From Toxonevra muliebris (lineage: Eukaryota > Arthropoda > Insecta > Diptera > Pallopteridae): a stretch of DNA of 64,000 nucleotides. The notes under the pieces are model-generated. The model worked only from the letters and a program-made list of their open reading frames with translations, did no database searches and was not told the DNA's origin. This document shows, piece after piece, positions 44,186 through 55,063 of the stretch. Each line of letters begins with the position of its first letter. The first letter of the stretch is position 1. Where the stretch lies: assembly GCA_963691655.1 (NCBI GenBank), contig CAVNUY010000005.1:248001-312000 (forward strand). Reading direction: 5' to 3'. The translations under genes were made by a program, and so were the position numbers.

Positions 44186-45058
44186 ACACTACTGTAGATG
44201 ATATTCGTTACCAAATTACGAATTCGAAATAAGTAAATTTAACGTTACTTATCAGCGAAACATATTGTCTTTTAAAATCAATATTAGTTCCACATTTTTT
44301 GATAAAATAATTGAAAAAAAATTTTGGCCGGATGGAACTATTGTCCGCGAATTTGTTTATAAACCGAAACCGAACAAAGTACCAGTTGCCAGAATATCTC
44401 GTACAACTGGTGTGCCAAAACTAATTAATGAATTACACTGTAGATTTCTCTACCAAAATGTTAGAGGGTTGAACTCAAAGCTTAAAGATATTTATTTGAA
44501 AAGTTTTGATTGCAATTATCATATTCTAGTGTTCACTGAATCCTGGTTGAAACCTAGTACCTACAGTACAGAAATTCTCTGTAATTCTTATCAAATTTAT
44601 CGAAAAGATAGAGAGCTGAAATTTGGCAGAGGTGTCTTAATTGCTGTAGAATCACTATTTGTATCTGATGATCTGATGAAAAAAACATATACATCACTTG
44701 TTCCTATAACCCACCTAACTCGGATTTGAGCGTTTACTTAAATCATGCTGCCTTGATAAAATCTGTTGCATCTGAAATTCGGGATAATGACTCTTTTATT
44801 GACTTTGGTGATTTTAACTCACCACAGGTTTCATGGAACCTACATAGTGATACACAAACTTTGATACCGTGCTCCACCCGAGAAAATATGAACGAATTTT
44901 TAGACCTCATATCCGATCTGGGCTTATATCAAATTAACAACACGCTGAACAAGAATTACAAAACATTGGATTTAATCTTTGTTGACGATTCGTCAAACCT
45001 ATCATTATCTGTAACTAAACCATACTCCATCCTTCGCTTGAGCTTAATGTCACCTTAA
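44160..45058 (+). pseudogene. CR1-like ORF1 end and endonuclease
   Basis: ORF1 C-terminal domain: FKINISSTFFDKIIEKKFWP-DGTIVREFVYKPK (about 44270-44370). Without a stop it runs into the endonuclease start LHCRFLYQNVRGLNSKLKDI, LVFTESWLKPS (catalytic Glu context) and FGRGVLIAVES. After a frameshift near 44720: FIDFGDFNSPQVSW (GDFN motif) and LDLIFVDDSSNLSLSVTKPY. The SDH region is damaged. The apparent fusion of ORF1 and endonuclease frames may reflect a one-base indel or an overlap. Confidence 0.8.
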
Positions 45059-45059
45059 A

Positions 45060-46920
45060 CGATGCAAATCGTGAAAACAGTTCCAACAAAAATATAGTTT
45101 CATCCCGCTATAAATTTTGTTTCAAAAATACGAACTATCAAAAGCTACAAAATTTTTTATCATCCGTAAACTGGCGTATAGATTGTAATGATATTGGAAG
45201 TATACTGAATTTTAATAACACTCTCTACCAAGGTTTTGAACTGTGCGTACCAAAATATAAAGTTTTCCTAAATCTAAGCGATCCGGCTTGGTTCACAACA
45301 GAATTAAAGAAACTTAAAAATTCAAAGAGTCGTTCTTTTAAACGATACAAACGATCTGGAAACAGTGTGGACTATTCCTGCTATTCTCTGTTACGCCATA
45401 AATACCAGATGCTTAACAAGAAGTGTTATACTACAAGAAGTGTTGCTTAACAAGAAGTGTTACATTAATAAAATTAAACGTGATATTCACCTTGATGCTA
45501 AAAACTTTTATAATTTTGTAAATTCTAAGCGTAAAGTTGCTGATTTTCCATCTCCAATGAAATTAAATGATTGTGTATCTGATGATGATTCTGTCATTTC
45601 GAATTTATTTGCAAGTTATTTCAAATCTACATATTCTAACAAACGTGTTGACAATCGAAGACCTTATCCATTTGAAATTCCTAAATTTAACACTATTTGT
45701 TGCCCTGTTATTCTTCCAACGGAAGTCTTTAATTATCTTAATTCACTGAAGTTGACTTATACCGGGGGGCCAGATCAAATTCCAAGTTGCATTTTAAAAA
45801 TTTGTGCTGAGTCTCTGTATTTGCCACTTTCTGAAATTTTTAATGCTTCCTTGCGTAACGGTATTTTTCTCAGTGTTTGGAAAGAATCATTTATTATTCC
45901 TTTGCATTAGAGTGATTCAAAATCTGATGTTGCAAACTACCGCGGTATAGCTAAGCTTAATGTGATACCAAAATTATTTGAATCGATCGTTACAGATCAA
46001 TTGAAACATTCAGTGGGATCGTTGATATCACCTTTACAACATGGCTTTCTTAAAAGCAGGTCCACAATAACTAATCTTTTGGAATTCTCAACTAATATAA
46101 TTAAAGAATTTTCCAACAACTTTCAGACCGATGTAATCTATACCGATTTTAGTAAAGCTTTCGACGTAGTGAATCATGATTTGCTGATCGATAAACTTAA
46201 TTTGTTTGGTTTTCCACCACTGTTTGTTAAATGGATTCGTTCATATCTGTGTAACAGAAATCAGAAGGTGCTGTTCAAGAGCTCTATCTCATCTTGTATT
46301 GAAGTTCCATCTGGAGTTCCTCAGGGTAGTCATCTTGGTCCGATTTTATTCCTTATATATATTAATGATCTCCTATCTGTTATCCGTCACTCAAAAATTT
46401 TATTATATGCTGATAATGTGAAACTTTTTACTTCACTTTATTCTGAAGAGGCACAAATCTTGCTTCAATCAGATCTTGATGCGTTAACAAATTGGTGTCA
46501 GATTAATTTAATGTCTTTAAATTTAAAGAAATGTAAATCAATGGTCTATTCGAGAAGACAATCAATCCCATCAGAATACTGTATAAATGATTACACCTTG
46601 GAAACTGTGCTTAATTTCACTGACTTGGGCATTGTGATGAACCCTAAATTACGTTTTAATTTACATATTAACATGTGTATAAATAAAGCTAAGTGAATAT
46701 TTGCATTCATTAAAAGATAGTCAAAAGAATTTAATGATCCGCATGTAGCGGTAAGGCCAATCTTGGAATACGGTTCTCCAGTTTGGAGTCCTCAATATAA
46801 CTGTTACAGGGATAGATTGAAATCTGTTCAGAAACAGTTTCTTTTGTTTGCTTTAAAAAATTTCGATGGGGTCCATCCCAAAACTTTCCACCTTAGAGCA
46901 GAAGAGTAATGCTGAATGTC
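45060..46920 (+). pseudogene. CR1-like reverse transcriptase
   Basis: Linker (NLSDPAWFTTELKKLKNSKS, 45265 onwards) and LNKKCYINKIKRDIHLDAKN, FYNFVNSKRKVADFPSPMKL, then RT: YTGGPDQIPSCILKICAESL, WKESFIIPLH, an in-frame TAG at about 45908, FESIVTDQLKHSVGSLISPL, QHGFLKSRSTITNLLEF, VIYTDFSKAFDVVNHDLLID (first Asp), VPSGVPQGSHLGPILFLIYI, YADNVKLF where Asn replaces the second catalytic Asp, and a thumb ending near VRPILEYGSPVWSPQYNCYR. Nonsense and frameshift changes increase towards 46.9 kb. Confidence 0.86.
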
Positions 46921-47189
46921 ATGTTTTTGGCCAAACTACTAAGTCGTGATATAAATCCCCAATTTTTATTAAATGAAGTTAACTTGAGCATACCAAACCG
47001 TTGTACAAGGTATCCAGTTACGATTAAACTAAGTACCTTGCACCTGTTTGTGCAATGACTTCAAAACAATTATTCCTTCTGTTAATAATATTCATAAAAT
47101 GGTTATAGAAATGTTAAGCATTATTTCAAAGCAAGAATTCAGTTATAAGTCACTAATAGATGGCTAAGTGAGGCTAATGATTAAAACAG

Positions 47190-47384
47190 TTGATCCCCAT
47201 ATAGGGAAATAGAAAAATATCTCGACATTTCTAAAATTAATTTTCATACGTATCAGCTAAAGCAGGAAAGAGCCTACAGAGTGGTTTTAAAAGGTCTACA
47301 TTACTCTACTCCGATTGATGAAATAAAAGCCAATCTGTAGTAATTGGAACATCGAGTAAGAAATGTATTGAATGTTAAAAGAAA
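47190..47384 (+). pseudogene. Jockey ORF1 central fragment
   Basis: Reads FHTYQLKQERAYRVVLKGLH, YSTPIDEIKANL, two stops, LEHRVRNVLNVKRN. This is the PRE_C2HC-type domain that precedes the zinc knuckles in Jockey-clade ORF1. The next part of the same ORF follows after the Tc1 insertion, at 48430. Confidence 0.75.
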
Positions 47385-48409
47385 CCTCAGTATAAGGTAA
47401 CATAACATTCTGGGGAATATCTTTGCATATCAGACGGTTCATTATACCTCCTTTTTTATGAATTTAACCGATTCCATGGCCGAAAAAAATCACCAGAGCA
47501 CTACGTTGCCTTCCCCGTATTATACGGTGGTTTTCAAATAACGCGGATTTCATCGTTGCCCTTTTGGTCTGCACACTAGCTTTAGTCCTTCGCAACCTTT
47601 CATGTTAAATATAGATTCATCAGTAAGAAGCACGGTCTTTCATTTGGCAGTAGCCCAGCTAAAGTGTGCTGCTACGAATTCGAGCCTTGCCTGTCGATTC
47701 TTTCGAGAAAGAATGGCTTTTTTACGCTTTGGTATGTTGCTAAGTCACCCTCCACAGCTCGTTGTTGGATAAACCTGTATGAAATGTTTAAACGCAATTT
47801 ATTTCCAAGATATAAAAGGATCTTTTTTTATAGAACGAATGATGGCCTGACCCTCACGTTTGGTTGTGCCCTGCGGTCTGCCACCTCCATATTTAGTATT
47901 TAAAAAATGGGAAGCGCAAAAATGGCTTATAGCTCGGGAATTAACGTAATGGCGAATACAAAATTTTTTTACAATGCATATCACTGATTCAGCTTTATTA
48001 AACCGACTTAAAATATTTTCTCTAAATTTTGCAAAATATTTATTTCCAGCAATTTTGGGATGCGAAATTTTGAAATGAGAACGGTCACGGTGAATGATAA
48101 CCAACAACTTATATACGCTTAAAATTTTTTTAAAACCTGCTTTTCGTTTTCCAAAATAACGTTTATTGTTTATTTTTAATTGATTGTAATTGAAAGCGAA
48201 AAAGATTATGTGCTTTAGTTTAGGCATATGCGCAGTGTTAGTAAAAAAAAAGAAGAAAAACGTTACCCAGTTTTGAATGTAATTTTGTTTCAACAAGTGC
48301 ATAAATATAATAAATTTATAGAACAAAAACAAAATACTTGCATATTTTTAAATTTTATTGAACTAAAGGTTGACAAGGAAGACTTCGTGCTTTAGTTTTA
48401 TCCGACACT
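47385..48409 (-). mobile_element. Tc1-like transposon, left-truncated second copy
   Basis: Nearly identical to 33755-34799 of the first copy from CCTCAGTATAAGGTAACATA onwards; the right end GTGCTTTAGTTTTATCCGAC is present, the left inverted repeat and about 490 bases are absent. It interrupts a Jockey ORF1. The minus-strand transposase frame has stops and frameshifts. Left truncation of a DNA transposon probably reflects a later deletion. Confidence 0.85.
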
Positions 48410-48429
48410 ATATATAAATAATGCAATTG

Positions 48430-49060
48430 TTAAGTTTGAACCTACGCGTCAGACAAATGACTTGGTGCAGTGCTACCGTTTTATTTGGGTAGTCCAAATC
48501 TTACTAAAAAAAACCATTCAGATGTATTAAATGCCGGTTGAACCTTCCAACAGCTGAAATCCAAAAACCCAGTGATTCTCCTCCTCGATGTATTCATTGC
48601 CTACAGAGTCACACGCAAATTATAATGGGTCTCAAAATAGACTAGAAAGTCATTTCCCTCCATTATGTGCTGGAAATGACAACATAAATAACAACAATAA
48701 AACGTTATACTCCGAAGTACTAAGAGGCAACACAAATATAACCGATGGAGTAAGTCTACTGAATAAAATTAAAGCAATGCTCGCCACGCAAATTGAATTA
48801 ACAAATACTATGTTAAATATGATGTGATTGTTAATAAGTAAACTACTCAAATAAATTTAAGAATAGTAGAATGGGATGATAACGGTCTGTCAAATCATAA
48901 TCACGAAACTGCAATCTTTCTTAAAACCCATATTGGCATATTTCCGAAACTCATTTTACAAATAAAATATATTAAAAATTACGATTTAATTCCCACCAAT
49001 CATCCTGATAATAGAGCACATGCTAGCTCTGCTATTTTAATACGATCAGCAGTGGAGTAA
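48430..49060 (+). pseudogene. Jockey ORF1 knuckles and ORF2 endonuclease start
   Basis: VKFEPTRQTNDLVQCYR begins the C2HC knuckle region; shifted frames keep CIHCLQSH (about 48590) and a tail that opens at 48588 (NGSQNRLESHFPPLCAGNDN, LYSEVLRGNTNITDGVSLLN-KIKAMLATQIELTNTMLNMM-stop at about 48827). ORF2 follows almost at once: LRIVEWDDNGLSNHNHETAI-FLKTH, then KNYDLIPTNHPDNRAHASSA-ILIRS, the start of a Jockey endonuclease. Homology fades after 49060. Confidence 0.8.
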
Positions 49061-49064
49061 TAGT

Positions 49065-49555
49065 AGCCGATTTGGGGGGTTAGGTTATTCCATCTACACT
49101 ATTAGCATACCAGAATTTTTCACCTTAAATGATTCTGAAAAATTAAGATTTCTTTCAAGGTGCAAATTGGTGCAGAAAATTTAAGCACCACATTATAATA
49201 CCGATTATCACCTTTAACTCCACATTAATAAATTGGACAATACTGGACAATATCGCTGGTTCTATTCCACAGAACACAAACACCACAAAAACCCTTACAC
49301 ATTCGCACAGCTATTTCGCGGTAACTGTAACAATTACAACAAAAACTATTTAGTATGTTTTTAGTATATACTTAGTACATACTTTCATTATTTCCAATTT
49401 AAAAAAAAATTAATTTTTAATATTTAAAAAATTTACTTTTTAAAAATCACAAATTTTTCTTGTTTCCCGTACCAAAAAATGTACAGTTCTTATATTACTC
49501 ATTACTGGTAGGGTCACCCATGTCAGAAGGGTAGTTGACGAGTACGCACTAAGAG
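49065..49555. other. Stretch without recognised gene
   Basis: Possibly more decayed Jockey endonuclease, but I cannot read a motif. Confidence 0.35.
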
Positions 49556-49559
49556 CTAC

Positions 49560-51530
49560 CACCCCCCAATCCAGGGTGTTTCGCTACTCATGTCCATTGA
49601 ATAGTTTGAAGCCGAGGGGTAATACTGGCTGTATCCATACGGAGTCTTCCTGATAACTGCCCGCCTCAGGAGGTAACGATGGGCTTACCGTGTCATGGGG
49701 CGCTGGCACGGCGGACCTTCTTTCCCCTTCCCATTATTTCGGCCATGATTATCGACTTGTCGAGAAAGTGACCGATAAGAACCAGATGATGATGAATAAA
49801 AAAAAAACCCAGCCTCGGATCATAATCCACCACTATCGTCTTCCTGTCTTGGGGAGCGAGCAACGTCCTTAACAGACGAACCCCCACCTCCGCTGGAATT
49901 CGTTCCACAATACCTCCAACGAAGGTAACAACTCCAGCAAAGCCTTTGTCCAAACTGGGGCCAAGCGCAACTGTCCCTGCTTAAACAGTGCGCAGGCGAG
50001 CCAGCACTTCGGGGGGTAGTAGCACCGGACCCTTAGCGTTAACACCTGAGTCCGGTGCTGCTGCCTCAACCACGGTCGCTTGGCGCGCAAATACTTCAGC
50101 GAATAGCATCTTGGGATACTTGTCACCAGGACCCGAAAGTGCTATTTCAGCCCTTCCAATACACAGAGTACTACTGCTACAGTTGCTCCGTTAAAAGATC
50201 TGTCAGCCCATCTTTGCGAGCATATCGGGATTATAGGTCAGCCAATTATTACGTGAGGACTTTAGGTGCCACCCCTGAGGAGCAAGTCACAGTGGGGCAA
50301 ACTGTGAAACTGAAGTGAGGTCAGAAGATAGTAGCTGAACGCAAAAACCTGATCTCTAAGCGGCAGCGTTCTGTGGAAGAGCCGCAACCACGACTAAAAA
50401 AGGCCAAAACTGGCTATCTTCCAGGGTAAGCCATCCAACCAGAACATATAACGATGTGATCTTTCCTCACCTGGGCGGTGATAGACAGAAGCAACATCGA
50501 TGGCATCATCTCTCCGATAAATTTGAAACTGGTGGAGATTGGACTCTTGAAGGTCTACAAGGATCTACTGCAGCAGTATCCTGGACCGGCCAATTTCTGC
50601 AGAGATGGTGGGTGGCATTAAGGCTATGTTAAGTTAATAGCCTGTTCAGATCGGAGATCTGCTGAACTCCACAAATTGACTAACGGGAAAGTAGGTGAAG
50701 TCTGGCCTGGTGCCAGAATCGAGGCTATTAACAGGGACGAGATTCCGAAAAGACCTCGAACAAGAACCAGGATACCGGCTGAACCCTCTAATCCAGATAC
50801 AGATATCTAATCCGGCACTACCAATCCATAATTGGAGGGTAGAGAAGGTCAGTGAGGCGGGGGATAACTCACGGATCGCTACCTTACTGATCAATGAGGA
50901 ATCCCTCGCCCCAATCACCGCAAGCCGGGGAATGATAAACTATGGCTTTGGTTCTATCGCTCTCGCGGTATATAAAGGTGACAAAAAAGAACCTGTTTCT
51001 GGGGAAGTCAGCTGCTTACAATTAACAGAATATTCAATCCAACACAGGTCTTGCGGACATAGATAGCCTTTCTTCATGATCCCACGATGGCGATGATCAA
51101 TCAACATCGGGGATAGTGGAGGATCTATTTAGCCTCATAGACTTTATGGAGAAACGTCATATCGCAGATAGGTGTAAGGTCGGTTTTTTTTTTCGACAGC
51201 TATGCACCAATTATCTACCACCATAAAATCAAAGCAAGTTAAGGAGTGCAGGAGATTAGCATGCTCAGTTTTTAATCAGGGATCGTGGCGGTACTGCTAG
51301 GTTAACTGCAGCTTACACCGGCCACTTTTATATAGGTACCCACGCAGAGAAACTGCGCATTGCTTTTAATAGCCACTGCAGAAGTTGCGAAAACTTAGTA
51401 GAAAAAGAAACAATCTCCCATTTTCATTGTGAATATTCAGCCTTGGCTGGACAACTTGTCCAATTGCTCGGCAGTCAGTCCAAAGAATCTGCTAGGATAC
51501 CTAAGGTCCACGGATTAGGCTTAGTAAGAG
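49560..51530 (+). pseudogene. LOA/R1-like element: ORF1 and ORF2 end, middle deleted
   Basis: The leader at 49640-49735 resembles that of LOA copy 3 (CTTCCTGATAACTGCCCGCC). ORF1 frames are broken; the clearest part is 50695-51066: IHNWRVEKVSEAGDNSRIAT, LLINEESLAPITASRGMINY, GFGSIALAVYKGDKKE, which fits the DUF4780 region of LOA/R1-type ORF1. Endonuclease, RT and RNase H are missing. ORF2 resumes at about 51300 with TAAYTGHFYIGTHAEKLRIA, FNSHCRSCENLVEKETISHF, HCEYSALAGQLVQLL, the C-terminal knuckle. An internal deletion of some 3 kb is implied. Confidence 0.7.
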
Positions 51531-51816
51531 TTGTTGAATTGTTCATTTTTTCTGTTGCTGGCGGTGGTGGATTTCTGTAATATTGTTTTTTTTTTTGTGT
51601 TTCGACCATATCCATACATTTTCATCTCGAGAAGCTTCTGTAAGCAATTCCTACTGCTTTTCTATATTCGATATATTGTTGAATTGTTCATTTTTTCTGT
51701 TGCTGGCGGTCGTGGATTTCTGTAATATTGTTTTTTTTTTTGTGTTTCGACCATATCCATACATTTTCATCTCGAGAAGCTTCTGTAAGCAATTCCTACT
51801 GCTTTTCTATATTCGA
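51531..51816 (+). repeat. Tandem duplication, 145-bp unit x 2
   Basis: Copies 51531-51675 and 51676-51816 (second copy a few bases short). I find essentially one substitution (GGTGGTGG/GGTCGTGG). Each copy carries an 11-T run and the end of the LOA-type ORF2 reading (ELFIFSVAGG). A simple recent duplication. Confidence 0.92.
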
Positions 51817-51836
51817 ATCACTCTGCTCGCTGCTAC

Positions 51837-52330
51837 AGGATGGGCCATTTAAAGTGGAAGCATCTGGTAACGCTGTAACTTTTGATAACGCTGTCAGATC
51901 GACTAATGACATACCATATACCATTGAACAGTACACTCCGAAAGAACGCTCTGAAATTGTTCAGTTGTACATTCAAAATAATTTCTCAATTTTCCCGTAG
52001 AGAAGTTATTTGGATGTTTTAAAGCCGATTGTTCCTGAAAAGGGTATGGAGCACTTCTGGTTTCACCTCACTCAGTTCGTGCCACAATAAATTGTTTGAA
52101 GTAATTGTTCCCCGGTCGGTTGGCGTTCGCCAGATTTTACACCGCTGGAGTTTTTCCTCTGGGACTTCTTGAAGTCAAAGGCTTATATCAACAAACCAAG
52201 GACCCTAGACGAATTTAAGGCCAACATCCTCGCAGAAATAGCAGCCATATCGGCCGAATCATTGGCCAAAACGATGTCGTCAATTACTGGAATATTCGTC
52301 TATTCAGGGTAAAAGAGTAAAAAATATTTC
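51837..52330 (+). pseudogene. Mariner-type transposase relic with DUF4817-like N-terminus
   Basis: CAGGATGGGCCATTTAAAGT at about 51837 resembles a terminal repeat of this group. N-terminal HTH: YTIEQYTPKERSEIVQLYIQ-NNFSIF (51920-52000). After a deletion, the C-terminal catalytic end: DFTPLEFFLWDFLKSKAYIN, KPRTLDEFKANILAEIAAIS, AESLAKTMSSI. DxTPLxxFLW carries the last catalytic acidic region in this family. The central part with the first Asp is gone, and the right terminal repeat was not found. Confidence 0.75.
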
Positions 52331-52639
52331 AGCCAGAAAAAATAATCGATGTATATTTTGTTATCATAAAATATTTTTATTTTATAGTTTTAATATGCTT
52401 TTGCTCTGAGGTACACATATAGTGACATTTTGACACTAAGGGACTCATACGTTTTTTTTCTGTTGACAGCTCAGCACTTTTCGTTACGAAATAACACTTA
52501 TAAAGACAAAAAAACTAAACTCGCAAAATTTGAACCAAAAATAATCACAGATATCCAAGATATTCACGTTGAAAATCTAAAATAATGCCAAATTGACACT
52601 AGGGACGGATGACGGATAATGCCTTTATGTTGTCTAAAT

Positions 52640-53010
52640 TTAGGACATAATGGTACTGACGGTGGAACTGCAACATCAGACCCTCTGGTTGGTTTCCGCC
52701 TACTTAGCCCATGATCTCCCAGGGCTACCCCCTGAGGCGAGAAGACGACCCATACTAGTGGCCATAGGACCCGACGCAAACTCCCATCATACTGTATGGG
52801 GATGCACTGACATTAGCCAACGAGGTCTGTTTTGATTATATTCTTAGCACTAATTGTATGTAATATGTAACATCGACATTCCGTCTCCGATCACCAGTAC
52901 ATTGAGTTCCATCTTCATATAATAAAACCAAATAAAACTCCTTTTATCAATAGAAATCTGCAAAAAAAAAAGAGAGAAAGTCAAACCGTTCGGACGTGTT
53001 TTTATCTCCG
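52640..53010 (+). pseudogene. LOA-type endonuclease fragment
   Basis: LTVELQHQTLWLVSAYLAHD, LPGLPPEARRRPILVAIGPD-ANSHHTVWGCTDISQRGL (DANA box, here DANS), then after a shift CFDYILST, a gap, and SDHQYIEFHLHIIKPNKTPF (SDH motif). A different subfamily from copies 1-3, and truncated on both sides. Confidence 0.8.
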
Positions 53011-53065
53011 TTTTCTTAATGTATAAAATCAAATATCAAATATTTTGTATTTGCTAGAGAAAAAC

Positions 53066-53125
53066 AATTTAATTAATACCCTGTGTCTGCAGGGTATTAA
53101 TTAAATTAATGCCCTGTGTCTGCAG
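53066..53125. repeat. Perfect 18-bp palindrome plus repeated half
   Basis: AATTTAATTAATACCCTG (53066-53083) and its exact reverse complement (53090-53107) are separated by TGTCTG. AATTAATxCCCTGTGTCTGCAG then recurs at about 53104-53125. It could form a hairpin, or be two transposon ends left after loss of the body. Not coding. Confidence 0.8.
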
Positions 53126-53164
53126 TCATAAGGTTGATCGAAATCGGTCGACTGCAGCGAAGTT

Positions 53165-54421
53165 TTTCACTTAAAATGTGTTATCGTTCTGCAGCCCGAT
53201 CTTGAGTTTTGGCAAATCACCAATAACCATTTTCGGTGCATTGATTGCTCTGCAGCCCATCGGAATTTGATTCGTTCTTTCCTATATCTCTCGGTCTTGC
53301 TAAAGTTTCTGTAGGTAATAATAATACTAATCATAATTCCACATCTGCATCTATTAATAATTCTACATAGTTAACTGTTTGTATACAAGTACCTAATCAA
53401 CAACAACAGCAATTACCGGTTGATTCCCAACAACAGTCTAATGAAAATGAAAATAAGCAAGAAATAACATTATTACACATTTTTAATGAAATTGTTACTC
53501 TCTGATCAGTAAATGCACATTTGATCTCTTTGATAACTCTTTATAAAAATCTCGAGAAATAATCCAGAAAATTAGTGGAACTAATTGGAAATACAGTCTG
53601 TGCACCGCAAATTAAGCGTTGATGATGTGGCACCAGCAATTGCTTTATTGTCAAATTAAGTCAATGAGTTACGTAGTACTTTTTCCAATTTTATGAACAA
53701 TAATTCTAAAGGAGCTAATGCTAAATCGAACGTATCATGTATCTCTAAGTTTCCTGCTGGGTGTGCCGAGTGTTTACGGTCTTTGCTGTCTCTGAAGATG
53801 CTTCTGAAGTTGTTGCTAGTGCAGTCTTGCCGGAGTCTCTGCTATCCAATATCAACTGCTTAAGCACAACATCTTATTTGCCTGTGCCTCTGCGCTCATC
53901 AAATATATCAAACTCTCTAAATAAAAACAATAACAAAAATGTGCCTGTGCGCTCATTATCGTTCCTCTCAACGCCAAACGCATTAACTTCGGCAATCCCT
54001 AGATCAAGCACACAATTAAACTCTGAGCAATCCATACCAACATCATCAATTTCTAATAATAAAGCCGCTAGCTATAATCGTCCTCTTTCTGATACTGATG
54101 CTTCTACTACGGTTGTTATTCACATCTCGGACATTATTACTTCTCATTCTAACAGCATTGATACTAGTAATAGCACTATCGCGCCTCTTTCATATGCTGC
54201 AGCGACTGGTGTTACATATTCTTCGTATGCTGCTTTTTATCTTAACACATTGCCGAATTCAAATGGTACAATTAGAAATCGAAGGAGAAGCAATAATGCA
54301 CTTCTTGTTAGGAACAATTCGAATAATGAACTCTATGTCAATATTCGTAAGAAATGGCTACATTTATCTTCTTTTAAACCTACTGTCTCTGAGGAGAAGA
54401 TTATCGTCTATGTATCTAAAC
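53165..54421 (+). pseudogene. CR1-like ORF1
   Basis: A Cys/His-containing start (LEFWQITNNHFRCIDCSAAH, near 53200-53270) recalls the PHD-type finger of this group. Asn/Gln/Ser-rich sequence with stops follows, then the 242-codon frame from 53761, rich in Ser, Asn and Thr, ending ELYVNIRKKWLHLSSFKPTV-SEEKIIVYVSKP. That last segment matches the start of the conserved ORF1 C-terminal domain whose continuation is seen at 44160-44370. It is cut at 54421 by a hAT-like MITE, after which no ORF1 continuation is found. Confidence 0.65.
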
Positions 54422-54787
54422 CAGTGGTCGGCAAAATTAAAAATGAGATTGTGTTGGTAGGCGCAGAGAAATTGCTATACACTGTATAAAAATAAACCTA
54501 AAAGCCGTCACATTACAAATAACAAACTTAAAAAACTTTAACAAAAGGTATGCTTCCAATGCATTTATTTAAATCTATTTATTGCATGTTACCAAAGGCA
54601 TTTGAAATCATAAAATATTTTTTGGCGTTAATTTTTAGTCATACATATAATTTCTCACCGTGAACATAAGGAAAAAAATCAAAGCAGCCGTTGCTTATGT
54701 TGCTGTCTGAACAACGACTAATTGAAAGAGCGTAAGAATGCGTGTGATGAGCGTGCTGCTCGTTTGAGTAAGGTTTGTCGACCACTG
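54422..54787. mobile_element. hAT-like MITE, copy B (366 bp)
   Basis: Ends CAGTGGTCGGC and GTCGACCACTG, an 11-base inverted repeat with one mismatch. Perfect 8-bp duplication ATCTAAAC (54414-54421 and 54788-54795) fitting nTnnnnAn. Same family as 31943-32254. No coding frame. Confidence 0.93.
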
Positions 54788-55063
54788 ATCTAAACATGCT
54801 AGCAATGATCGTAGTCAAATAGCTTGTTATAAAATAATTAAGGGAAGAGTAGTACCTGACTCTTAGAAATAAATAACTTTTAAACTGGGAATCACTTCAT
54901 AGCATTATCATAAACTACTGGATCCTTAGTTATAGCCAGTTTCTGTAAAAGTAAATACATTTAATTTTTGCAAAACCTAGGTGTTCCTGGATTGATCTCA
55001 TAAATAACAACAACTTTTCAATATCTGTTACTAATATACTTCAACAACAACAGCGGTCAATAG

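Larger units (their letters stand above)
44160..46920 (+). mobile_element. CR1/Jockey-like non-LTR element
   Basis: Plus-strand copy comprising the ORF1 C-terminus, endonuclease and RT, truncated at the 5' side (starts VSRFSSDTTVDDI). Related to the fragments at 53.2-54.4 kb (ORF1) and 59.3-61.1 kb (RT), which probably belong to the same family group. Confidence 0.75.
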
